From Pratylenchus scribneri (lineage: Eukaryota > Nematoda > Chromadorea > Rhabditida > Pratylenchidae), in contig JAQSEB010000050.1 of the NCBI GenBank assembly GCA_030063045.1, forward strand, positions 1,240,001 through 1,304,000: a stretch of DNA of 64,000 nucleotides. The letters are read 5' to 3'. Under the pieces are notes generated by a model. That model ran no database searches and was not told the DNA's origin. It saw only the letters and a list, made by a program, of their open reading frames with translations. Of this stretch, positions 31,428 to 42,464 are shown piece by piece. Every line of letters begins with the position of its first letter. Position 1 is the first letter of the stretch. A program made the position numbers and the translations under genes.

Positions 31428-32499
31428 CAGTGTTGTAAAAACGTCCTCGTCTTTCGTCTCGTCCTCGTCTTCGTCCTCGTCTCGTCCTAGAAAAAAGACG
31501 AAATGACGAGACGAGAGACGAGGGGGTAAAAAGGGTAAGACGAAAAGACGAGACGAGAGACGAGGGGGTAAAAAGGGTAAGAAGAAAAGACGAGACGAGG
31601 GACGAGGGGGTAAAAGGGGTAAGACGAAAAGACGAGACGAGAGACGAGGGGGAAAAAGGAAATGGTAAAATGACGTAAAAAAGACGAAAAAATAGACGTT
31701 TGAGACGAATTTTTCGTCTTTTTTCTCGTCTCGTCAGACGAAAAGACGAGACGAGAGACGAGGGGGTAAAAAGGGCAAGACGAAAAGACGAGACGAGAGA
31801 CGAGGGGGTAAAAAGGGCAAGACGAAAAGACGAGACGAGAGACGAGGGGGTAAAAAGGGCAAGACGAAAAGACGAGACGAGAGACGAGGGGGTAAAAAGG
31901 GTAAGACGAAAAGACGAGACGAGAGACGAGGGGGTAAAAAGGGCAAGACGAAAAGACGAGACGAGAGACGAGGGGGTAAAAAGGGTAAGACGAAAAGACG
32001 AGACGAGAGACGAGGGGGTAAAAAGGGCAAGACGAAAAGACGAGACGAGAGACGAGGGGGTAAAAAGGGCAAGACGAAAAGACGAGACGAGAGACGAGGG
32101 GGTAAAAAGGGCAAGACGAAAAGACGAGACGAGAGACGAGGGGGTAAAAAGGGTAAGACGAAAAGACGAGACGAGAGACGAGGGGGTAAAAAGGGCAAGA
32201 CGAAAAGACGAGACGAGAGACGAGGGGGTAAAAAGGGCAAGACGAAAAGACGAGACGAGAGACGAGGGGGTAAAAAGGGCAAGACGAAAAGACGAGACGA
32301 GAGACGAGGGGGTAAAAAGGGCAAGACGAAAAGACGAGACGAGAGACGAGGGGGTAAAAAGGGCAAGACGAAAAGACGAGACGAGAGACGAGGGGGTAAA
32401 AAGGGCAAGACGAAAAGACGAGACGAGAGACGAGGGGGTAAAAAGGGCAAGACGAAAAGACGAGACGAGAGACGAGACTTTGAAATTTTTACAACACTG
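31428..32499. mobile_element. hAT-like non-autonomous element filled with a 42-bp minisatellite
   Basis: Terminal inverted repeats CAGTGTTGTAAAAA at 31428 and, inverted, at 32499 are exact for 14 bp. The element is flanked by a perfect 8-bp duplication CTACCAAC (31420-31427 and 32500-32507). An 8-bp duplication and CAGTG ends are the hAT superfamily signature. The interior is almost entirely GACGAG-rich. The left 60 bp is the inverse of the right-hand GACGAGACGAG sequence, followed by about 21 tandem 42-bp units starting near 31500. No transposase is present. The long frames (RRKDETRDEGVKRA repeats) come from the unit length being divisible by three. Confidence 0.88.
31735..32475 (+). repeat. 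42-bp minisatellite, about 17 near-identical units
   Basis: Each unit runs GACGAAAAGACGAGACGAGA, GACGAGGGGGTAAAAAGGG and then CAA or TAA. Units differ almost only at one C/T site (GGGCAA versus GGGTAA), which indicates recent expansion. Confidence 0.95.
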
Positions 32500-32607
32500 C
32501 TACCAACTCTAATAAAATTAGCCTATTTAAGATTTTTGGTAAAAATATGAATTTTTGCCCCTTTTGAATGGTCCAAAAAGGGGGCCACTAATAGAGAAAA
32601 TACGGTA

Positions 32608-33509
32608 GAAAAATATGAATTCCTCACATAATAAAGAAAGTTCAATAATGATTCAAGGAACAAATTCCTCTTGGAACACATATCCCAAAATGATGCCCTC
32701 AATTTATGGACATCTGCGCAGTCGGCAATAAAACGGGGAAAAAGAGAAGAATGGGACATTTGCTCAAAATCCAAGAAGTGGGGAAGGCCATTGCCCTCCA
32801 TCCATCCTTCCATATGTTGCGCATTCATTTTGGATTGGGATTGGGACCCTTTCCCGCATGCATCTTGAACCCGATGAACATATTTGGAAGTGGACAATCA
32901 ACTCAATCCCATATTCCCAAAATATTTTGCTGGGTAATTATTAATTGGATGAGCCATAGAAGAAAGGGAAGAGGACATATTGTGGCCTCCAATCCCGCCC
33001 GAATTGTCATTCTCTTTATTAAGGAATAATCCAAAACTGGCAAAGGACTCTTAATTTTGGATACTTTACAAAAGATTTATTTTAAAAAGAAAAAGATTAG
33101 AATTTATTTAGGGAAGAATTCGAGATTTGATTTTATCAGAATTTAGGGCAAACATTTTCGAAAACAAAGTCAATAAAAGCTCCATTACATTCCCTGTGGT
33201 TATGCAAGGAGAAATATTAATAATCACAGGGTCGAAAGGTGGCACACACATTTTTTGGGAGGAGATTGACGGATTATTGGGTTTGGAAGGGAATAGGTGT
33301 GAAATGTGATGAGAGGGGATTATTAAAAGGAAGGGTGGGTGGATTTGTGGGCCACAAAACCGTTAATTACACTTCCCCATTTATTATTTTGGGTTGACCT
33401 TGAAGCAAAATATGGATGGAGGGAATATTTGGAGAATACCAAAAATGCGGGAAATATTTCTGAGAAATGGGAAGGGAAAATTTACTAATTTTTGATTTCA
33501 TTTTTGCAG
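32608..33509. other. Upstream region of AHR, no first exon found
   Basis: No exon encoding the expected Met-Tyr-Ala-Ser-Lys start of AHR was found here. It may lie further upstream within the 27-33 kb region. Confidence 0.4.
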
Positions 33510-36500
33510 TATTCGAACAATCCCCTCAACGGCATCATCATCATTGGTGGTGGAATTGACGAGGAAAGGACCATTACTTGGAGGACCGCAAAATTGTCAA
33601 AATCAAGCACCGCCTCCATTGCCCTCAAATCCATCGAAAAGGCATCGAGAAAGGCTGAATGGCGAATTGGAAACGGTACGCTAGAAGATGGATAATTTAA
33701 TTTTTGATCCAACGCACACAAAAATGAATATATTTTTTTGCCAATACTTTCAGGTCGCTTCCCTATTGCCCTATGATGAGCCAACGATTCAACGTTTGGA
33801 CAAACTTTCTGTGCTTCGATTGGCGGTCTCTTTCCTTCAAATTAAGGCACATTTTCAAGGTAATGTTTTGGCACCGAATCCATTATAATATAATTTTTTG
33901 GTGTCGAGAATTATTTGCCTATTTACCATTTTTTTGGTGAAAGAAATTTCCAATAGAAACTTCTTTACAATTTGCCGCCATACCTTTTCAACCCAAATAA
34001 TCACAGTTGGATGCCAAAAAATTCTTATGGAATGTTTTTGTTTTTCTTAATAATTTAAATAAAAGTAAGAAAAATAATTTTTTTGAGGGCATTTTATATA
34101 GAAAAATTTTCTTTAAAATAAATATTAACATTATTTTGTCAGTTTGCACCCAGCTTGCATCGCTTCAACCGAATGGCCGATGCATGGACCATCCGTATGC
34201 CAATTTGCGCAATCCAATGGGCCCATTGCCCAGTTTGGTTGACCCATTGAGCCGGCTGCCTTCCATCGATTGCGCTGAACCATTTTTTGCGGGACTTGTT
34301 CAAAGGGTAGATCAATTAAATAATATTTTTTGATATTTATCAGTTACCGCATTTCTTCTATTAGTGACCCCGGGGTTATTAATTTTCAGAGGCCCTCCGA
34401 AATCCGAATGTCAACTTTTCTGAATTTTTTGAGACAAAAAATGCTTATTTCAGCTTAATTTCACCTCTAAATTGGTTATTTTTGACATGAATTTTTCGAT
34501 GGGGGGTTACAATAGTGCGGGGTTTCTAATAAAAGAAATACGGTATCTGTTTCAACTTTTAAAAACCCCAAAAGTCAAAAATTTTATATTCATCATTTTT
34601 ACATTTAAGGCATTGTCCGCTTTCATGTTGATATTAAATTTGGATGGGGACATTTTCTACGTGACTGAAAATGTTGAAACTTTCATTGGCTATCAACAGG
34701 TAAAATTTTTAAACATTTCAAATAATTTCCATCATTTTTCAGTCCGACATTCTTCACAATCCAATATTTGATATGTTCGTTTTCTTACATTATTTTAAAT
34801 ATTCCCTTTGGGCAAATAGGATTCATTCTGACGACAGGGAACCACTTCGATTAATGCTCCATCAAATTCACAATCAAATGACCGTAGCTGAGGAAGAAGG
34901 AAGGAATGGTGGTGAAATGGGCGACGTTCCACCAATAATCCTTCGATTCCGGAATCTCGTCGAAAATAATTGCGGATTCGTTGTAATTTTTTTTTATTTT
35001 TAAGGGCCATTTTTTTAATAAAATTTAGTAACTCGGCAATTAGACCTCGTTTTTTCTTTTAGAAAAGTTTATTTCTTCAAAAAATTATTATAGAATGAGG
35101 ATTAAGTGAAATACAAAACAGGCGGAATTATTTTAAGCGAAAACACAAATAGGTGGCATTAAAACTTAGTCAAACAGGCGGAATTATTAAAACTTAGTCA
35201 AACAGGCGGAATTATTAAAACTTAGTCAAACAGGCGGAATTATTAAAACTTAGTCAACCAGGCGGAATTATTAAAACTTAGTCAACCAGGCGGAATTATT
35301 AAAACTTAGTCAACCAGGCGGAATTATTAAAACTTAGTCAAACAGGCGGAATTAATAAAACTTAGTCAACCAGGCGGAATTATTAAAACTTTGTCAAACA
35401 GGCGGAATTCGCTGAGCCATTTGCCCAACCAAACAAGTCGCATAAAAATGCCTAATAGTTTTATAACCAAGTCTGAAAATTCCTTGAGCAGATTCGAACC
35501 AAAAACCTAAATTTTATAAAAGTGAAATGTCCCTTGTTGGGTCGAAAAATAAAAAAAATTTTATAGGTAACTAAATAATTCTGGTAAAATATTTTTTGTT
35601 ATAAATGTCAAATAATCACTTCCAACTCCCATTTACTAATATTGAATTTTATAAAAATATTTTAGCGTGTCGAAATGCGTGGCCGTGTCCTCAATGTCCA
35701 TTCCCACCAATCAGCTGGCCTTTCCACTTTTGTTCCACCGCCCCATCCTCCACCTACTGTTGGAAGGCCTGCAGCCCAACATCCATCAAATGAGAGCACA
35801 AATGGTCCATGCAAATGGGCATTTGTCGCAATTTGCATGTAAAAAACAATTCCAATTTTAACACATTCCATTATGTTCAGTCCATTTGTACCGCCCCTTC
35901 AAATGGATCCTCGAATGGATGACCCGGTGTTGAAATCGAAACATTCCGTCGATTTTGGCATTCAATCCATGGATTTGCGGTTGGTTTTATCCTTCCACAA
36001 AAACCCAAAATAAAAATGAAATTATGGCCTTTTCGTAATTATTTGCCAGCCATCTTGGTAAAGTTAATTATTAATATATATGAAAAAGCCAAAGAGATCA
36101 AGGCCAATTTTTTCCTTTTTCATTTTTTAGTACAATTAACATTTTTATGACAAAATGGAAGATATGATAAAAGATGTTACCTCAAATTTTCTTCAGAAAT
36201 AAATTTTTAAAAATAATTTTCAAGACACAATTGCGAATGATTTCCAGTTTTTATTTTGAATTAATGAAATAATTTTTCAATGGATTTTAGCCTCCGCCAA
36301 ATTCTCGAATTGGATGAATTGGATTGTTCTTCCTCTGCTGATCGTGCCCATCCCCATTCACTCTATTCAATAATTCATCCCGATGATGTGAATATTCTGG
36401 CGGAATCCCACGATTTTAGTAAGTTAATTAAAAGGGGAATAATGATAATAGTTTGAAATAAATAAAAATTTATTTTGAAATGTGGAATTTGAAGGAATCA

Positions 36501-39500
36501 ATCTTAAAAAATAATTCTCCTATTGGGCCGATTCGAATTTCCAAAAATTAAGAGTCATCCTTTTGGGCCAAAAATTTTCAAAAAATTTTTGATAAAATTT
36601 TTTTATAAAATTACCATTTTCAGTGCTCAAAAATGCAAAAACCAATCCAAATCGAATTGTGCTCATTTACCGGTTGGTCAGCTGTCGTTCCCAGCACATT
36701 TATTATTTGCAAAGCAGTTTTGCACTTTCATTCAAGGTAATTAATTAAATTAATTAGAATTTATTTAAATTTTAAATAGAATACAAAATCGGATCACATT
36801 TCTGCAAATCATCGAATTTTGACGTAATAAATGCACAGAGGAATTTAAGCTATTTTTGTTTGTATTTTTAAGGGAAGTGGACGGCGAATCGTTGCTGGAA
36901 AAAAGGAATTTATTCAATTTCAAGTGAGTTTATTTTAATTCATTTTTTACCGTATTTCCTCTTGTTATTGCTGAGGAGAGAGGAGAAAGAAAGAAGAATA
37001 AACAATGAAAGGAATATGAATATTGCCCAAAGCAATATCACCTCTATTTTCCCTCCTTCAAATAATTACCTCTTTTGAAGGGTCTCAAAAATTGAGCCCA
37101 AGGGCCACTAGTAGAGGAAATAAATATATGGTATTGGAAAATTTACTTTTACTGTATTTCGTCTAGAAATGTACTGTAGAGAATAAATATGTAAAAATGC
37201 AAAAAGTGAAAATCAAGCCTGAAAAATTATTGTATTTTGAGCGGATTCGAACCAGAAACCTAAATTTTGCAAAATTGAATGTCGAAAATTTTAAAAATTT
37301 TGAAGTTTATCCCATTTTCTTCATTTTAAGATTGTTCGCATTTGATGATATCACACTTTTGCAATCATCGCCTCGAATTTGCCAGCAGCCATCTTGCTCA
37401 AATATTACTCTTCAACAACAACATTCACCAATGATGTTTCCAGTTCAATCAAATTCTAAGTAGGCTAGAATTTAAATTTCAGAAAAACATGGAATTATGA
37501 ATTATCGATTACTATTGATTTTATAGATTTTTCGAAGTAATTAATTATGTTTTTAATTTTTTCCAGTTCAAATTTTTACTCATTTTTTAAATTATGTTTT
37601 TATGATTTTTCAGGCCAAATTCCTCTTTGAAGGATGGCCACAAAAAGGGAGGCAATTCAGGCGGAGTACTTAACAATGTAGGCGGAAAGAAAGGGCATCA
37701 TAAAAAGGCGACGGCAGCCGTAGGGCCAATCAAATCAACAAAGGAGGAGAAAAGGGAAATAAAAGGTAAGACGGTGAAAAATAATGTGCCTTTGACTTAT
37801 CTTTAAGTACAGTACTCATTATATTTTTGAATGGTAAATTTTTAATAGAATTGATTAAAACTAAGCCAAAATATAATGAAACGATGCGTCTTGATCTTGA
37901 CGGGATTTAGCGTTTGAGTATAAGGTTTAATTGGATGGACAAACTTCTGAACTGTTTATATTCTTTTTCAATAGTTTTTCTGAAAATTATTTTACATTTA
38001 TAAGTGCAAAATATTTGAAAAATCTCTCAATAAATTTCTTCTTTTTTCAAGACGAGAAGAAGAAGCCTTGCGCACTCCAATCAACAATGGTTGGCCCATA
38101 CCATGCGGGTGAAGCCATCCCATTTGGCATTCAAATAAATTGGTAATAAAAAATAATAATTATTCCATAATAAAATATCTTCAAAAATTTTAGTAATTCT
38201 GGAAATGATCCTCACCATCCAAACAATGCGGCAGCAATTTTTGCGGCTGCCCAATTGCAGGTAAGAAAAGTCTTTTGGTTGAATTCTATTTTTTCCAAAG
38301 ACAAATTTTCTGCCCTCCGCTGCTCATCTTGACCAAATTTCGTTGCTCCCATCAACCATTGCCCATCCAATTGTTGAAGCCGTCCCATCCATTCAAATTC
38401 CCTTCCCCATGGGCCATGAACAACCACAAAATAATGCTCCGATTTGTGGTGGTGTTGGCGGAAATTTCGGATGGACACCCAGTGGCAGTGGAAATGGGCC
38501 ACCATCGGCCGGATTGTCCACTAGATTGAAACGAACACAGGTCCCAATAGGGCAATTCTTATTTATTTGGACCCACCTCAAAATCTTTGTACTCAAAATT
38601 TCAACAAAAATTTAAAAAAAAAAATTGCGCTGTAGTCTTAAACTTAATTTTGCTTTAAACCTATTCAACTCTATATGAAATTTGGCTTGACCGCTTAATC
38701 TAAAAAATAGACGGAATTAAAACAGGCGGAATTATTCTAAGTTTAACCAGGCGGAATTATTCTAAGTAAAACAGGCGGAATTATTCTAAGTTCACCAGGC
38801 GGAATTATTCTAAGTAAAACAGGCGGAATTATTCTAAGTTCGCCAGGCGGAATTATTCTAAGTAAAACAGGCGGAATTATTCTAAGTTCGCCAGGCGGAA
38901 TTATTCTAAGTTCGCCAGGCGGAATTATTCTAAGTTCGCCAGGCGGAATTATTCTAAGTTCGCCAGGCGGAATTATTCTAAGTTCGCCAGGCGGAATTAT
39001 TCTAAGTTCGCCAGGCGGAATTATTCTAAGTTCGCCAGGCGGAATTATTCTAGGTTCGCCAGGCGGAATTATTCTAAGTTCGCCAGGCGGAATTATTCTA
39101 AGTTCGCCAGGCGGAATTATTCTTAAAAACAGGTAGAAGCGGAAATGCTTTGGATGAATTCCGATGATCATTTTCAATATCATTGTTAGATATTAGTTTA
39201 ATGCATGGGAGTTAATTAATTAATTATATTTTCTACAATTTTTGCATCCTATTTTCTTTTTAATGAAAAAAAAACAATTAAAATTGATCCATTTTTTCAG
39301 GTCACCTTTGAACGTTACTATGCCGAAACAGTGGATCTCTCGCCCTACTATCAACAACAGTATTCCGCCTCATTCTCCAATGCCGCTGGCTATCCTCAAC
39401 CACCAAATCCATGCCAATCCTCTTCCGCATTGATGGACTTGACGGCCGCCTCATTTGGCGGACAATGGGGTGACGCTCATCAACAATTTCCTTCAGGTAA

Positions 39501-41055
39501 TTTCAATTTATATATTTTTTTGAGGTTTTTTGAAGCCAAAACACAAACATTTTTCTTTATTTATTTTTCCTTCCATTTTGCAGATTATTGGACTTCAATG
39601 GTTGCGGCAGCTGCCGCCGCTGGAACAATTGATCCCACATCGGCATCGGCCTATTCAAATGCGGCTCAACATTTCCATTTTCCCTCAACCGCCACACAAC
39701 AATTGGGAGGCGGAAATGGCACCGCAGTGGCAGCTGATTTAATGGGCGGATTGGCTTCTTCAATGCTTTATTGGCCCACTCATGGTCGGGCAAATTTTGG
39801 AATTTTTCAAAATTTTATTTTGATTTTTAGGCGTTGGCATTGACCTTACGGGAATGGGAAATGCAAGTTTGCCACCTTTCTATCCGGCGCCGCCCTCCAC
39901 ATCAACAACAACATCGACTGTAGCAGACAGTACATTTCAATCACAAAATCGCCAGAACAATTTGAGCATTTTGGAACAACAAAATCACCAACAAAATTTT
40001 CCAGCAGCAATTCCAATTGGTACGTTTATCACCTCATTCCCAATCAGCGGTTCGAAATCGTGACCTAAAATTTGCAAAAGTAAAGTGTCGGTCATTCCCC
40101 CTTTAAGCCAAAAATTTTCATATAAAATAGTTTAATTTTATATGCCAAAAACAGTCAAATAAACTCAATTCTTATTAATTTTAGTCCCACTCGATTATGA
40201 CCATCATTCACATTCATCTACATTGTTCAATAATGCATCCATCCCAAAAACAACGGCGACATTGGCGCTAACTTATGCTGATTCTGGCCAGCCACAATCA
40301 TCATCCATTCCCCAACAACAAACGATAGAAAATTCTCGGACAAAAGTGGAAAAAATGCCATCAAATAATCTATCAAATTTCACGAAAAAAGGATTGGCTG
40401 ATAAAAAATTTAATGGTGAAAAGAAGCAAATACCAAATAATGTTGTATTGGAGGCAAAAAATGTTCAGCAACGGAATTTGAGCCAAAATCCGCTGATTGA
40501 ATCGAGGCATTTGCCATTGCCACACTTTCTTGCCCCCGAAGCTATCTCATCAACAGCGCCAGCAGAAACAGGTTGGACTATGGAATTTGAATAAATCCGA
40601 ATTACCGAGCCCACTCTCTAAAAGTAGCCCACCCTATAGAAATTTGAATGAAATTAAGCCGAAAATAGCAAAATTATGCCTGAAAAATTGAGAAGTCTTC
40701 CTTGGATAATTTTTTGAAAAAATAAAGCCCAATCTCTAATAGAAACCCGAGGTTCTGAAAAATATAATTCCATGGGCTGAAAAAAATACGGTAATTAATG
40801 ACTAAAATCAAGCTAGAGAGACCGAAAAATATAAGCCCTTTGAATTCTAATGGAAAAATAACAATGTAATTAATCATAATTCCAGTTGACCAATCCATTC
40901 AATTGCTGCATTTCCCACGGCATCATCACCCTCAACAACATCAACAACATCAATCGAATGCCGGCCAACCAAAACCGCCAACTCCCACATCCGCCTCATC
41001 TTCCACCTCCGGTTTTCGGTTCCTTTCGGAAGTTGCGCAGACACTGTTTGGCTGA
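33510..41055 (+). CDS. ahr-1: Aryl hydrocarbon receptor (bHLH-PAS transcription factor), 5' end missing
   Basis: Heterodimerises with ARNT/AHA-1; in nematodes it specifies neuronal fates. Twenty-two exons join in phase (33510-33675, 33754-33859, 34143-34306, 34610-34699, 34743-34774, 34820-34982, 35666-35838, 35881-35979, 36291-36418, 36624-36736, 36780-36823, 36873-36923, 37331-37459, 37614-37765, 38052-38142, 38194-38260, 38301-38540, 39301-39496, 39584-39784, 39831-40019, 40185-40571, 40886-41055), giving about 1049 residues. The basic helix-loop-helix is [20 protein letters not shown] followed by [19 protein letters not shown] has [20 protein letters not shown] and HSDDREPLR; the PAS-B region starts [10 protein letters not shown]. 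The C-terminus [13 protein letters not shown] matches the nematode AHR-1 end. It is far longer than C. elegans AHR-1 owing to a Gln/Ser/Pro-rich C-terminal half. The first exon was not found. Confidence 0.94.
34345..34545. mobile_element. Short TIR element (family B), copy 3 (AHR intron)
   Basis: TACCGCATTTCTTCTATTAG at the left is mirrored by TACCGTATTTCTTTTATTAG at the right, with GTGACCCCGGGG just inside. About 200 bp, no coding sequence. Confidence 0.75.
35112..35410 (+). repeat. GGCGGAATTATT satellite array A5 (AHR intron)
   Basis: About 10 units of 28 bp in which CAGGCGGAATTATT is followed by AAAACTTAGTCAAA or AAAACTTAGTCAAC. A different linker class from the other arrays, but the same core left half. 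Confidence 0.95.
35425..35575 (-). mobile_element. tRNA-derived SINE copy 7 (antisense; AHR intron)
   Basis: ACCAAGTCTGAAAATTCC, GAGCAGATTCGAACC, then ATTTTATAAAAGTGAAATG and TTGTTGGGTCGAAAAAT. Degenerate; abuts array A5. Confidence 0.7.
36480..36600 (-). mobile_element. tRNA-derived SINE copy 8 (antisense, degenerate; AHR intron)
   Basis: CTCCTATTGGGCCGATTCG then CCTTTTGGGCCAAAAATTTT and CAAAAAATTTTT. Lacks the distal tail. Confidence 0.6.
36948..37133. mobile_element. Short TIR element (family B), copy 4 (AHR intron)
   Basis: TACCGTATTTCCTCTTGTTA at the left end; the right end inverted is TACCATATATTTATTTCCTC then TACTAGTGGCCC. No coding sequence. Confidence 0.65.
37150..37305 (-). mobile_element. 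tRNA-derived SINE copy 9 (antisense, full length; AHR intron)
   Basis: ACTGTATTTCGTCTAGAAAT, AAAAATGCAAAAAGTGAAAA, TCAAGCCTGAAAAATTATTG, GAGCGGATTCGAACC and CCTAAATTTTGCAAAATTGA. Confidence 0.8.
38709..39132 (+). repeat. GGCGGAATTATTCTAAG satellite array A6 (AHR intron)
   Basis: About 18 units of 24 bp with linkers TTCGCC, TAAAAC or TTCACC. It shares the unit and linker types of A3 and A8. Confidence 0.95.
40030..40125 (-). mobile_element. tRNA-derived SINE copy 10 (antisense, head only; AHR intron)
   Basis: CAGCGGTTCGAAATCGTGAC, then AAATTTGCAAAAGTAAAGTG and TTTAAGCCAAAAATTTTCA. Confidence 0.65.
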
Positions 41056-42464
41056 AATGAATTCAACATTTTTATAAAAATTGTACATTTATTGTTCTTT
41101 TCCTTTTTCCTTCTGTACTTTTCAAATAAAAATTTATAAATTTATTCCTATTATTTATGAAAAATATTTAAAATGACGAAAAATGTATTGAAATAGGCGA
41201 AAAAATTTATAAAAAGATAATGTTTTATCCTTGTTAATGCCTAAAGGCCTTTCCTATTTGTCCTACTGTACCCCCAATTTTTGCCTATCGCCCCGTCACC
41301 CTTTCAATCAAATATTGCCCCAATCTACCTTTTTAAGCCAGCCTTTTTCCTCTCATATTTGCTTTTTCCCTTCAATTACCACATTTTCCGCACAATTTTA
41401 TAAAGAATAATTTTAAGTTGAGTTTCCCTTATTCCTATCCCGTTCATTGGGCCATTGGGGAGCTTATGCTTCCAGTAAAATCCCGGGCCCAGCTCTTTCC
41501 CTAAACCATCTTATTAGCTCTAGATTAGGGACTAATAATCCCCTAAACCGTAAACCCAATAGAAAAATCTCTTCAAGAAGTATCATTTGATTATGTTTTG
41601 GCATAGGTTTAGTCAATTCTAACAGTTGTTTTGAACCACTGAACTAAAAACCAAATGGTTTAAACCGTTTAATACCCTTTAATTATTGACCAAACCATTT
41701 AAAATTATATACCATTCAATGCATTTTGTCGAGATCTATCCAGTTTTGAGGAGTATATTTGGTTTGGGTCTATTTCAAACCTCTAAAGCTTTATAAACTT
41801 TTGGCCATTTTCAATTCCTTTTGGCCAAATTAAATAATACTATTCTCTTCACTATTTCATTCAAGTACCAAATTGCCTTTTATTTATTAATTAGATAACC
41901 GAAAATTTGCGATTAATTTAATGGTCCATCCATCCACTATGTTGTTTTACTTGTTATCCACAATTATTGGCTTCGAAAATTGTCTCCCCCTCGGCGTTTG
42001 TTTGCCCCCGGCCAACTCACTATACAAACACAAAACATCGAGGACATTCCTTCCTCCCCCTCCTTTCCATATTTCCCTCAAAATTTCCCATCAAAAGCCC
42101 CCAACCCTCAACCATGACCAATCGGTGGACAAAACCTCACTTTTACCTTAAGGCTACGGCTGGCCCGCACATTCTATAACCGCTCTCGGCTGGCTGTAAG
42201 GACGAAGAAAAAGCCCAAAGCATACGGCTGTCCTGGAAAAGAGGTGAAGGAAGGAAAAGCACAGCACACGGAGGACTGTCCGTAAAGCATCTTTGCCGAG
42301 GGGTTGGCTCGGCTCCAATCGATCATTCCATTCATTTTTGTTGCACAAAATTTTTGATTCATTGCGCCAAAAACATCCATCGCCATTGTGCGTGCATACA
42401 GCTGACTTGTGAGAATATTTTCCGGACCAAAAAGTGCGCATTCGTCGGATAAAAACATCAAAAA
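41056..42464. other. Intergenic, no gene seen
   Basis: 1.4 kb. Contains a second copy of repeat family G at about 41655-41770 (TTTAATTATTGACCAAACCA, TATATACCATTCAATGC). Otherwise C/T-rich sequence, with the promoter of the next gene presumably near 42.2-42.4 kb. Confidence 0.5.
41655..41770. repeat. Dispersed repeat (family G), copy 2
   Basis: Same order of words as at 23885: AAACCGTTTAATACCCTTTA, TTGACCAAACCATTTA, ATTATATACCATTCAATGC, TCTATCCAG. Confidence 0.6.

Larger units (their letters stand above)
31398..32607. mobile_element. Short TIR element (family B), copy 2, split by the hAT-like element
   Basis: TACCGTATTTCCTCTATTAT at 31398 is mirrored by 32588-32607 (inverted: TACCGTATTTTCTCTATTAG), with TA at both ends. 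Removing the inner element 31428-32499 and one 8-bp duplication leaves an element of about 130 bp, like the other copies. The hAT-like element therefore inserted into it later. Confidence 0.7.

Noticed and set aside
31700..32512. Long open frames on both strands (270 and 238 codons) with a 14-residue repeat
   Set aside because: The 42-bp DNA unit is a multiple of three, so any stop-free frame stays open. They lie inside a transposable element and have no domain.
38743..39183. Open frame of RIIPPGEL repeats (also at 26202-26441)
   Set aside because: By-product of the 24-bp satellite unit, seen on both strands; not a protein gene.
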